Part shown: piece after piece, positions 1 to 6,085 of the stretch | How positions within the stretch are numbered: position 1 is the first letter of the stretch | Layout: the number at the start of each line of letters is the position of its first letter | NCBI GenBank assembly: GCA_017958245.1 | Contig: JAGDDC010000355.1 | Span: 1-9,720, forward strand | Source of the DNA: Lachnospiraceae bacterium | Lineage (GTDB): Bacteria > Bacillota_A > Clostridia > Lachnospirales > Lachnospiraceae | Length of the DNA stretch: 9,720 bases | Reading direction: 5' to 3' | Notes under the pieces: generated by a model | What the model was told of the DNA's origin: nothing | Database searches by the model: none | The model's input: the letters and a program-made list of their open reading frames with translations, nothing else | Translations under genes and position numbers: made by a program

Positions 1-195
1 TACAGCCTGATAGTATCATTTGCGAGACAGCTCGTGGTGCTCGTGCCCGCAGCTTACATCCTCGCGGAGATAGGCGGACTGGACCTCATCTGGTGGTCCT
101 TCCCGATAGCGGAGATCATGTCGCTCGCAACGACAGTCTTCTTCCTGATGAGGATCAACAAAAAGATCATCCGCAACATACCGGACAACGATTAG
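1..195 (+). CDS. MATE family efflux transporter, C-terminal fragment
   Basis: The start lies left of the window; only the last 64 codons and the TAG stop are seen. The fragment has two hydrophobic stretches (about residues 4-27 and 30-50) and ends in a basic cytoplasmic tail (RINKKIIRNI). The 'ARQLVVLVPAAYIL' segment, followed by 'GLDLIWWSFPIAEI', is characteristic of the last two helices of MATE (multi antimicrobial extrusion) transporters, which expel drugs or metabolites in exchange for Na+ or H+. The substrate cannot be told. It converges on the next gene, with a bidirectional terminator between them. Family assignment is fairly sure although only the tail is visible. Confidence 0.82.
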   Translation, partial: YSLIVSFARQLVVLVPAAYILAEIGGLDLIWWSFPIAEIMSLATTVFFLMRINKKIIRNIPDND

Positions 196-284
196 ATCAC
201 TGCAAAAAACACATGCAGACACGCACGGATATACGCGAAGTCCGACGCAGGCGAACGTGTACGCATACAGACACATTCAACCAC

Positions 285-315
285 AAAAAAAGTGTCCGAA
301 AACCGGGCACTTTTT
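285..315. terminator. Bidirectional Rho-independent terminator
   Basis: A 12-bp stem (287-298 with 304-315, one G-T pair) closes a 5-base loop, AAAAC. The stem has a GC-rich core (GTGTCCG / CGGGCAC), an A-tract on the left and a T-tract on the right, so it reads as a terminator in both directions. It lies between the stop of the + strand MATE gene (195) and the stop of the - strand zinc-ribbon gene (338) and would serve both. Bases 196-284 hold nothing else I can recognise. Confidence 0.9.
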
Positions 316-337
316 ATATGCACAATATAAGCCGATC

Positions 338-1186
338 TTAGAATCCAAACAGACTTCCCAGTCCGCCGAGTGCTCCGAGAGCGTTGGAGAGCGCTGCGCT
401 TACGACCCACTTTGTTGCGAGCAGGTAGAGGATGTAGATAACGAGCGCGTAGCAAGCGGTAACTCCGAGTCCCATCCAGTAGAGCTTGTTGGGATCGCCT
501 GTCATGACTGCGCCGAACATCTTGGCATAAACGCCTACAACAACTACAACAGCGATAACGATGAATATCATACCGACGTTCTGGCTTGCAAGGAGAAGCA
601 GTCCGCCTATGAGCATCAAAGCCGTCACGGGGATACTGCCTACGCATGTAGCGCCGAGAACCTTGGAGAACGAAGCTCCGTTCTTCTTGCCAAATGCTGC
701 TATCATAGCTGCCATACCCATCCTGACGCCCGCTACAAGTACGGTGAACAGGAACGCAAGACCTACTCCCTTGCCGCCCGCTGTTACCGCGAAGGGTATC
801 AGAAGACTGATGAGAAGTACGATCGCATATACGATACCTGTGCCTATCGCAGCCTTAACGTTTGCCTTGCCTGCGTAGGTGTCCATCATGGCAGAACCGG
901 GTGCCTTGAAGAACGATCCGAAGAGCTTGAAGGTCTCACCTACTACAGAACTGCCTGCAGGACCGGGTGCGGGACCGCCAAACTGCTGGGGTGCAGGGCC
1001 GGGCTGCGGTGCACGGTTAAACTGCTGAGGTGCAGGACCGGGCTGCGGCGCAGGGCCGGGCTGCGGTGCCTGGTTAAACTGCTGGGGTGCGGGACCGGGC
1101 TGCTGTGCTGCCATTGCCCTTCTGCTGCCCTCACAATCACAAACTCCGCCGGCAGGGATCTCTCTTCCGCAAAACTTACAGAACAT
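338..1186 (-). CDS. Zinc-ribbon membrane protein with Pro/Gln-rich linker (Yip1-like)
   Basis: A 282-aa protein. An N-terminal zinc ribbon has cysteines C3, C6, C16 and C18 (CxxC then CxC). Residues 28-78 are a Pro/Gln/Ala repeat built on QPGPAPQQF. The rest is a membrane domain with about five hydrophobic segments (roughly 113-136, 142-166, 178-201, 205-226, 237-257), resembling Yip1-type proteins that are often joined to a zinc ribbon in Firmicutes. The function is unknown; a membrane-organising or sensing role would be a guess. The ATG at 1186 is chosen because AGGAGGAG lies just upstream (1193-1200) and the zinc ribbon starts there. The frame stays open to 1324, but that extension runs through the promoter. 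It is monocistronic, divergent from greA. Confidence 0.85.
   Translation of the reverse strand: MFCKFCGREIPAGGVCDCEGSRRAMAAQQPGPAPQQFNQAPQPGPAPQPGPAPQQFNRAPQPGPAPQQFGGPAPGPAGSSVVGETFKLFGSFFKAPGSAMMDTYAGKANVKAAIGTGIVYAIVLLISLLIPFAVTAGGKGVGLAFLFTVLVAGVRMGMAAMIAAFGKKNGASFSKVLGATCVGSIPVTALMLIGGLLLLASQNVGMIFIVIAVVVVVGVYAKMFGAVMTGDPNKLYWMGLGVTACYALVIYILYLLATKWVVSAALSNALGALGGLGSLFGF
953..1105 (-). repeat. In-gene Pro/Gln/Ala repeat tract
   Basis: This stretch encodes residues 28-78 of the zinc-ribbon membrane protein: imperfect tandem copies of QPGPAPQQF(N/G)xA, with one short copy (PQPGPAP) inserted. The DNA copies are similar but not identical, so it is a degenerate coding minisatellite that could change length by slippage. 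It links the cytoplasmic zinc ribbon to the membrane domain. Confidence 0.85.
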
Positions 1187-1289
1187 ATCTCTCTCCTCCT
1201 TATACACTTTTTGCTTGGTCTCAGACGCCCGGCTCAACCCCCTCACGAGCTGACGCGATACTTTCCGAACGTCGCATACACTTAAAAAG

Positions 1290-1318
1290 ATTATAGCAGA
1301 TATAACAGTCGCGGTAAA
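1290..1318 (-). promoter_or_regulatory. Extended -10 promoter of the zinc-ribbon gene
   Basis: Read on the - strand, TTTACC (1318-1313) is followed after exactly 17 bases by TATAAT (1295-1290), preceded by TGC, so it is also an extended -10. A run of nine A residues on this strand (1330-1338) lies just upstream of the -35 and could act as an UP element. The predicted start near 1283 gives a leader of about 97 nt before the ATG at 1186. I see no recognisable riboswitch in that leader. Confidence 0.75.
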
Positions 1319-1346
1319 GGACAAAGAAGTTTTTTTTTGCCTATTT

Positions 1347-1360
1347 TTGCAAATGACCCG
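1347..1360. repeat. 14-bp intergenic direct repeat, copy 1
   Basis: TTGCAAATGACCCG lies between the divergent zinc-ribbon and greA promoters. An identical copy in the same orientation lies at 7027-7040, upstream of dus. Both copies are intergenic. Confidence 0.5.
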
Positions 1361-1363
1361 TAC

Positions 1364-1392
1364 TTACGAAAAGCCCTCCGTTGTGTTATAAT
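1364..1392 (+). promoter_or_regulatory. Extended -10 promoter of greA
   Basis: The sequence TGTTATAAT (1384-1392) is a consensus extended -10. A weak -35 (TTACGA, 1364-1369) lies 17 bases upstream. The predicted start near 1399 gives a leader of about 60 nt ending in the ribosome-binding site GAGGAGA (about 1448-1454). The promoter is back to back with that of the divergent zinc-ribbon gene. Confidence 0.72.
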
Positions 1393-1458
1393 GTTAAAGG
1401 ATGAGGCGCGTCGGGCGCATTTGAGGAAGTATATACAAGCAAGGACCGAGGAGAGACC

Positions 1459-1959
1459 ATGAAGAACGAACTCACAAAGAAAGACATAGAGCGTCTCGAG
1501 CAGGAGATAGAGTACCGCAAGCTCGTTGTGCGAAAGGAAGCCATAGAGGCCGTCAAGGAGGCGAGAGCCCAGGGAGACCTGAGCGAGAACTTCGAATATT
1601 ACGCCGCGAAGAGGGACAAGAACGCGAACGAGAGCCGCATAAGATACCTCGAGAGGATGGTGAAGACCGCTGTCATAGTCGAGGAGACCGGGAACGCCGA
1701 CGAGATCGGCGTCAACAAGACCGTGGAGATCCTCTTCGAGGACGAGGGCGAGGTCGAGAAGTACAAGCTCGTCACGACCGTGAGGGGCGACGCCCTAAAC
1801 GGCCTCATAAGCATCGAATCCCCGCTCGGCAAGGCACTGCTCGGCCACAAGGTCGGAGACAAGGTGCACGTCGACACGCCTCAGGGTGGGTACGACGTCG
1901 TGGTAAAGGCGCTGTTCAACACTGTGGACGACGGATCGGAGCAGATCCGCAAGTTTTAA
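1459..1959 (+). CDS. greA: Transcription elongation factor GreA
   Basis: A 166-aa protein, close to the usual GreA length of about 158. The N-terminal half is the antiparallel coiled coil that enters the RNA polymerase secondary channel. Its tip carries the conserved stretch ARAQGDLSENFEYYAAK, with acidic residues D40 and E43 matching those that hold Mg2+ for transcript cleavage in E. coli GreA. The C-terminal half is the FKBP-like polymerase-binding domain (about 85-166), with SPLGKALLGHKVGDKV near 120-135. GreA rescues backtracked polymerase by stimulating RNA cleavage. The ATG follows GAGGAGA with suitable spacing. Here greA is monocistronic, with its own promoter and terminator. Tip residue Y48 and the GGY turn near residue 143 are slightly unusual, but the key residues are present. 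Confidence 0.95.
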   Translation: MKNELTKKDIERLEQEIEYRKLVVRKEAIEAVKEARAQGDLSENFEYYAAKRDKNANESRIRYLERMVKTAVIVEETGNADEIGVNKTVEILFEDEGEVEKYKLVTTVRGDALNGLISIESPLGKALLGHKVGDKVHVDTPQGGYDVVVKALFNTVDDGSEQIRKF

Positions 1960-1960
1960 A

Positions 1961-1986
1961 AAAGGGCTGTCACACGACAGCCCTTT
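1961..1986. terminator. Bidirectional terminator between greA and the EAL gene
   Basis: A perfect 11-bp stem (AAAGGGCTGTC with GACAGCCCTTT) closes the loop ACAC. It lies directly after the greA stop (1957-1959) and just past the stop of the converging EAL gene (1997). The T-run is stronger in the - direction (TTTTTTAAAAC beyond the stem) than in the + direction (TTTCGCTCTTT), so it is a better terminator for the EAL gene but plausible for both. Confidence 0.9.
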
Positions 1987-1996
1987 CGCTCTTTAT

Positions 1997-3871
1997 TCAG
2001 CCAAGTCCCATGAACTCCAGGAAGCTCCCGGATGAGAGAGGCTTTGAGAGGTAATACCCCTGTATGAAATCTATGCCCAGTTCCTTCAGTATGTGATACT
2101 GTTTCTCGTTCTCGACACCCTCCGTCACTATCTGCAGATCCATGCCGTGGATCATGCTGACCGACGTCTCCATGACGTATTTGGCCTTCGTGTTCTCGAA
2201 ATACGACCAGGTCATTTCCCTGTCAAACTTGACTATGTCAACGGGCATATCCACGATGTAGTTCAAGTTGGACTGTCCCGTTCCGAAGTCATCCAGCGAG
2301 AACCTCACACCGCAGGACCTCAAGACGTCTATGTTCCTGATCATGGTCTCCTTGTCGGAGAGCTCCGCCGACTCGGTGATCTCGAGGTTGATCATGCGCG
2401 GGTTCACGTTGAACCTCCTCATGATCTCCATGAAGGTGTTCGCGAGGAACAGGTAGTCGCACTGTACAACCGAGAGGTTGACCTCTATGTATTCGATGCC
2501 CTTCCTGCTCACGTCCTCCTTCGAGATGAACTCACATACCTTCTCGAAGACCTTCTCGCCGAGCTTTATGATCTGCTCGCTCTTCTCAGCCACCGGTATG
2601 AAATCGTTCGGGAAGGTCAGCGACCCGTCCTTGTTGCGGATCCTCACGAGAGCCTCAGCAGAGACAAACCGCTGCTTGCTGATGGAGAAGATGGGCTGGT
2701 AGAACACCTCTATCCTGTCCTCCTCCAGGGCCTCGTCTATGATGTCTCGCACCATGTGAGACTGGTGCATCTTCTCTATGAAAGCCTTGTCCACGACCAT
2801 ATGCCTGTTCTTGCCGATGGTCTGCGACGCGAACATGATGACCTGGTTTATGTCCTCGAGCCTGATGCCGAGCTCGTCGAACGGGATCTCTATATACACG
2901 TTCTTGAGCGAAACTTCGCCCTCAGCGTCCCATGTGCCTGAGAACATCTTCTTGAGGTACTCGTATCCTACCCTGAGCTCCTTCTTACCGTTAAAGACCA
3001 GTATCACCCTGTCTTCGGGCATCTTGAACGCAAATGCGCCCGGTGTCTCGATAAAGCAGGAGATTAGAGCTTTCATGATGTCCTCGGACTTATCTGAGGG
3101 TATGTTGTCCATGCTCTTCTTGTCGAGCTCGATACAGAGCATCGCGAGCTCACGGCCTCGCTTTAAGTGCTCCGAACAGTATCTTATGAACCCTGTCTGG
3201 TTGAACATCCCCGAGACAACGTCTGTGTAGCCCTGAGGGTTTTCAAGCTTCGAGTAGATCACGAGTATACCGAGAGCGCAGAAGAAGCTGTTTGTTGTGA
3301 GTCCCGAGAAGATCACCTGTATCCCGGCAGAGACTATCCAGCCCGCTATGAAGAAGAACATGACTCTCTTCTGGACGGCTCTGACAGCCTTTCTCCTGAA
3401 CAGGGTGAACACCGTCATGGCGACGAAAATGATAGCCATGATGACGGACACTATCTTCATGAGCCTGGTCCACTCCCCGACGGGATCGCGGTTCACACCG
3501 TTTGACTCAAGTACGAGCATGCCTGTGGATGCCAGGAAGAACAGGGCAACTACCGCTATCATGACCTTGGAGGACGAAAGTTCCGTGACCATCTCCCCGC
3601 AGAAGTACACAAAGAGCGCCAGTCCGATCACCACGTTGCCAAGGAGGTATATCTTGAGCGTGACCAGTGCCGCGGTCGTGCTCTCCCCTCTGTTGTAAAA
3701 CGCGTAGTTTGCCACTATGTCGCCGACTATGTTCAGGAACACGACTATCCAGAGTGCGAGAAAAGTCTTCTCACTCCTGAGTCCCAGTCGTCTCTGAGAT
3801 ATATACAATAGTATGATGGCAAGGAGCAGAACGAGTCCGCTCACCTGCGCCGCTACATTCATACCGGTCAT
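1997..3871 (-). CDS. 7-TM cyclic-di-GMP phosphodiesterase (degenerate GGDEF + EAL)
   Basis: A 624-aa membrane protein. Seven hydrophobic segments (about 8-27, 36-58, 73-92, 102-121, 137-158, 168-190, 194-206) form an N-terminal sensor-like region. Residues about 213-345 resemble a GGDEF domain, but the signature is lost (PEDRV at about 285-289), so no cyclase activity is expected. Residues about 375-620 are an EAL domain with its catalytic set visible: EALVR (E406), N465, E497 of LEITE, DDFGTG (D527, D528), K548, E584 of TEGVE, and Q604. It should hydrolyse c-di-GMP to pGpG in response to a membrane signal, lowering c-di-GMP and so favouring motility over attachment (family knowledge). The first ATG is kept because GTGAGG lies upstream at usable distance. 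The gene is monocistronic, with its own promoter, possible operator and terminator. Confidence 0.93.
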   Translation of the reverse strand: MTGMNVAAQVSGLVLLLAIILLYISQRRLGLRSEKTFLALWIVVFLNIVGDIVANYAFYNRGESTTAALVTLKIYLLGNVVIGLALFVYFCGEMVTELSSSKVMIAVVALFFLASTGMLVLESNGVNRDPVGEWTRLMKIVSVIMAIIFVAMTVFTLFRRKAVRAVQKRVMFFFIAGWIVSAGIQVIFSGLTTNSFFCALGILVIYSKLENPQGYTDVVSGMFNQTGFIRYCSEHLKRGRELAMLCIELDKKSMDNIPSDKSEDIMKALISCFIETPGAFAFKMPEDRVILVFNGKKELRVGYEYLKKMFSGTWDAEGEVSLKNVYIEIPFDELGIRLEDINQVIMFASQTIGKNRHMVVDKAFIEKMHQSHMVRDIIDEALEEDRIEVFYQPIFSISKQRFVSAEALVRIRNKDGSLTFPNDFIPVAEKSEQIIKLGEKVFEKVCEFISKEDVSRKGIEYIEVNLSVVQCDYLFLANTFMEIMRRFNVNPRMINLEITESAELSDKETMIRNIDVLRSCGVRFSLDDFGTGQSNLNYIVDMPVDIVKFDREMTWSYFENTKAKYVMETSVSMIHGMDLQIVTEGVENEKQYHILKELGIDFIQGYYLSKPLSSGSFLEFMGLG

Positions 3872-3946
3872 CTTTTTGCCTCACCCAAAAACTACTTAAA
3901 CGGTTACGTTCTCTATAATCCGCGAAAAACTAAAAATTCTGACGGT

Positions 3947-3962
3947 GTTATATCGATATAAC
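3947..3962. promoter_or_regulatory. Perfect 16-bp palindrome, candidate operator of the EAL gene
   Basis: GTTATATCGATATAAC is exactly self-complementary. It lies just downstream of the predicted transcription start of the EAL gene (near 3965), a typical place for a repressor site. An extra half-site, ATAAC (3975-3979), overlaps the predicted -10 box. No regulator gene is adjacent, so the binding protein is unknown. Confidence 0.45.
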
Positions 3963-3971
3963 CACAACCTA

Positions 3972-4000
3972 ATGATAACACTATAAACTGCGGGAATCAA
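3972..4000 (-). promoter_or_regulatory. Candidate promoter of the EAL gene
   Basis: On the - strand, TTGATT (4000-3995) and TATCAT (3977-3972) are separated by 17 bases, matching the sigma-A consensus at 4 of 6 and 5 of 6 positions. The predicted start near 3965 gives a leader of about 94 nt before the ATG at 3871. I looked for a c-di-GMP riboswitch in the leader and found no recognisable one. Confidence 0.55.
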
Positions 4001-4020
4001 TCAAAAACTCCCCCCGGGGC

Positions 4021-4055
4021 ATAAAGAAGCTCCGACATGCTGCGCATGCCGGAGC
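4021..4055 (-). terminator. Terminator of the M15 peptidase gene
   Basis: On the - strand, an 11-bp stem (GCTCCGGCATG with CATGTCGGAGC, one G-U pair in RNA) closes a 5-base loop, CGCAG, and is followed by TTCTTTAT. It lies about 50 bases past the TAG stop of the M15 gene and just upstream of the EAL promoter. The G-U pair forms only in the - strand transcript (A-C on the other), which supports this direction. Confidence 0.82.
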
Positions 4056-4106
4056 GCATGATCAAAGCGTTTCCGAAGTTTACGAAACCTGTTTAGGCAT
4101 AATTTC

Positions 4107-6008
4107 CTAGAAGACAAAAGGCATATAGTGAGTGAGATTTATGAGTTTCTCCCACGTTTCGTAATTGACTATTCCGTCAGCCTCAAGACCGCAGTCTGTC
4201 TGGAACTCTGTCACCGCCTTCTTCAAGGTCTCGTCAAAGACCTTTCTCGGTCCGTCCAGGTACTCAAGCTCCGCAAGCCTCTCCGAGAGGTTCTCGACAT
4301 AGCTTTCCGTGTTGTCCGCGCCTGCCTCGAGTATCGGGAAGGGTTCCGCCTCCTGGTACTGGAGGAAGCCCAGCTCAAAATACTGAAAATGCATCGTGTC
4401 CGCACAGATGTCGAAGTTGCCGCCCCAGAACCAACCGTACTTTTCGAAGATCTCTATGACCTCATCGGGTATACAGTAGGGATTGGTCTTGTCTCTTAAG
4501 TCATTGCCCTTTCCGAGATAATAATCGTTGTCGTAATCTCCGGGATTGATATCGATCGCGCACCCGAATGTATGTATCGACATAAAAGGACAATTTATTA
4601 ACCCTACTCCCCCGACCTTCCTGTAGGTGTAGCCCAGGATCTCCTTGATGGGGAACTTTATGTCAAGCTCATATATGTCAGCGAAGATCGCCTTCACCGT
4701 CTCCGCGAGCTTCTTGTTTATCTTAAACGAATAAGTTGAAGAATACCTGTTGCCGTTCCCGTCCATCTTCCAGCAGGGAACCTTTATGATCACCATGTTC
4801 TTCGACGCCTGCGCGGGGCTTGTGTAGCCCTTGGGCGCATTGTTCATGGTGAAGGCCTGGTAGTCCGTCCCGAGTATGTAGCGGTATCTCGCGTCGTTGC
4901 TCTCCGTGGGGACCACTGCCTTGTCCGGGATCTTCTCATAGACGAGGTCGGGCAGCTCTGTGTAGAGGTCCGCATCCAGCCCTCCGAATATCCTGATCAG
5001 GTTGTCGGAGACCGTCCCGATCCGGGCCCTCTCATCGTAGTCCGAGATCACACACGCGCACAGTTCTCCGTCTGCGTCACAGAACAGCGTGAGGCTGTTG
5101 ACTCCGTTCTTTCTCGTCCCCTCGTTCTTTCTGAGATAGAGGCTGTAGCCGTCGAGCCCTTTGAGCACCTCGCTCCCATCCCACGGGATCGTGATCGTCT
5201 TCTCCACGCCCTCGGCGTCGGTCAGCGCGATCTCAAGTCCCTTCTGCGCAAATGCTTCCGCGAAGCCTTCACGCCCGCACAGACTGAGTATCAGCCTGTA
5301 GACATCGTATGTGTTCGTATACGACCTGTTCTCACCGTCGTCATCAAATATCTTCGTGTTAGTGAGCTTGAGCTTCTTTGCGAAGCTGTTCTCCGCCTCA
5401 ACGAGCTCAGCGTCGGTGCTCGCTATCTGTCTTGCAAGGAGCCTTCGAAGCTCCGTATCGTCCGTGAGTATGAGAAGTGCTGCAGCAGCGCCGGCGTTCA
5501 GGCTGTCGCCCTCCGCAAAGGCATACTCTTTGCTGTCTGCAGTCTCAACCGTCATAGGCTTTTCTACAGTGATAGCATGAGCCTTCTTCACCCCGTCAAG
5601 AGCGGCAGCTGCGAGAAGAACGCTCTCAAAGCACTTTATATCGCAGCTTCTCATGACGTCTCCCGAGGAAGTGCATCTCTCGTCGTCCGAGCTGAAAGTG
5701 AGAGCAGCGAAGATCTCAGCGGTTCCGGGTTCTGAAGGGCCTTCGGGTTCCGTCCCGTCCTCAGAGGCTGCGTCTTCAGGCTCCGCCTCGCTTTCGCTCT
5801 CTGCCTCAGGAACCTTGTTCTCAGGCTCTTTGGCTGCGGATGCCGGCACCTCTCCCCTGCTTCCGACCCCCATAGCGGCCAAAAGCATGTCCTGAGGTTC
5901 AGCGGCGACTCTGTCGATCTTCACGCTCAGAGTATATGAAACTAATAAAACAAGTGCGAGGATCACGCTCAGAACGCGTCCCAGCATCTTCTTGTCATCG
6001 CTGTGCAC
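4107..6008 (-). CDS. Cell-wall M15 peptidase fused to a degenerate S11 domain and a peptidoglycan-binding domain
   Basis: A 633-aa protein from the GTG at 6008, chosen because GGAGGC lies 6 bases upstream and the product then begins with a short charged stretch followed by a hydrophobic signal anchor (about 8-29). Residues 54-96 are a Glu/Pro/Ser-rich linker. Residues about 114-343 look like an S11 (PBP5/DacA) domain that has lost its catalytic motifs: CDIK (122-125) where SxxK is expected, TDD near 182 for SxN, and no KTG. Residues about 393-548 are an M15-type zinc peptidase with SIHTFGCAIDIN (ligands H479, D486), GWFWGG and DTMHFQ (D537, H540). Residues about 568-625 are a peptidoglycan-binding domain. 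It probably trims stem peptides outside the membrane, as a D,D-carboxypeptidase or an L-Ala-D-Glu-type endopeptidase; the exact bond is uncertain. Other in-frame starts are GTG 6044, ATG 6041 and ATG 5987. Confidence 0.87.
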   Translation of the reverse strand: MHSDDKKMLGRVLSVILALVLLVSYTLSVKIDRVAAEPQDMLLAAMGVGSRGEVPASAAKEPENKVPEAESESEAEPEDAASEDGTEPEGPSEPGTAEIFAALTFSSDDERCTSSGDVMRSCDIKCFESVLLAAAALDGVKKAHAITVEKPMTVETADSKEYAFAEGDSLNAGAAAALLILTDDTELRRLLARQIASTDAELVEAENSFAKKLKLTNTKIFDDDGENRSYTNTYDVYRLILSLCGREGFAEAFAQKGLEIALTDAEGVEKTITIPWDGSEVLKGLDGYSLYLRKNEGTRKNGVNSLTLFCDADGELCACVISDYDERARIGTVSDNLIRIFGGLDADLYTELPDLVYEKIPDKAVVPTESNDARYRYILGTDYQAFTMNNAPKGYTSPAQASKNMVIIKVPCWKMDGNGNRYSSTYSFKINKKLAETVKAIFADIYELDIKFPIKEILGYTYRKVGGVGLINCPFMSIHTFGCAIDINPGDYDNDYYLGKGNDLRDKTNPYCIPDEVIEIFEKYGWFWGGNFDICADTMHFQYFELGFLQYQEAEPFPILEAGADNTESYVENLSERLAELEYLDGPRKVFDETLKKAVTEFQTDCGLEADGIVNYETWEKLINLTHYMPFVF

Positions 6009-6014
6009 CTTGCT

Positions 6015-6020
6015 GCCTCC
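6015..6020 (-). promoter_or_regulatory. Ribosome-binding site deciding the M15 gene start
   Basis: GGAGGC on the - strand lies 6 bases before the GTG at 6008. None of the three other in-frame starts (6044, 6041, 5987) has a comparable site, and the two upstream ones lie almost at the predicted transcription start. This argues for a 633-aa product starting in GTG. Confidence 0.7.
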
Positions 6021-6049
6021 AAAACCTGAAACAACTAACATCACGTTAC

Positions 6050-6085
6050 ACTATATATAGTACACCCATATTATTAAAAATACAA
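6050..6085 (-). promoter_or_regulatory. Possible promoter of the M15 gene, overlapping the end of dus
   Basis: This AT-rich stretch allows two weak sigma-A-like registers on the - strand: TTGTAT (6085-6080), 17 bases, TACTAT (6062-6057); or TTTAAT (6078-6073), 17 bases, TATAGT (6055-6050). A 12-bp palindrome, ACTATATATAGT, covers 6050-6061. Either register would start transcription at about 6043-6050. Read-through from dus is also possible, since no terminator is seen between the genes. Confidence 0.35.

Noticed and set aside
1187..1283. Possible riboswitch in the zinc-ribbon gene leader
   Set aside because: About 97 nt of leader, but no conserved riboswitch core or convincing terminator/antiterminator pair could be seen by eye.
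257..1285. 342-codon open frame on the + strand
   Set aside because: It is the antisense shadow of the zinc-ribbon gene; Cys/Arg/Gly-rich with no family likeness, and it runs across that gene's terminator side and promoter.
1187..1324. N-terminal extension of the zinc-ribbon gene to TTG 1324
   Set aside because: The extension runs through a consensus promoter and a good RBS, and places about 46 unrelated residues before the CxxC ribbon.
2093..2941. 282-codon + strand open frame opposite the EAL gene
   Set aside because: His/Asp/Leu/Val-rich antisense shadow of a high-confidence conserved gene; no RBS or domain.
3914..3919. TATAAT on the + strand in the EAL leader
   Set aside because: No -35 at suitable spacing and no + strand gene downstream; it would fire into the terminator of the M15 gene.
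4069..4088. GTTTC...GAAAC inverted repeat past the M15 stop
   Set aside because: Only a 5-bp stem with a 10-base loop; the strong hairpin at 4029-4055 explains termination.
6050..6061. 12-bp palindrome ACTATATATAGT as an operator or terminator
   Set aside because: All AT-rich and easily produced by a promoter-like TATA stretch; no T-run and no GC core. Kept only as part of a weak promoter call.
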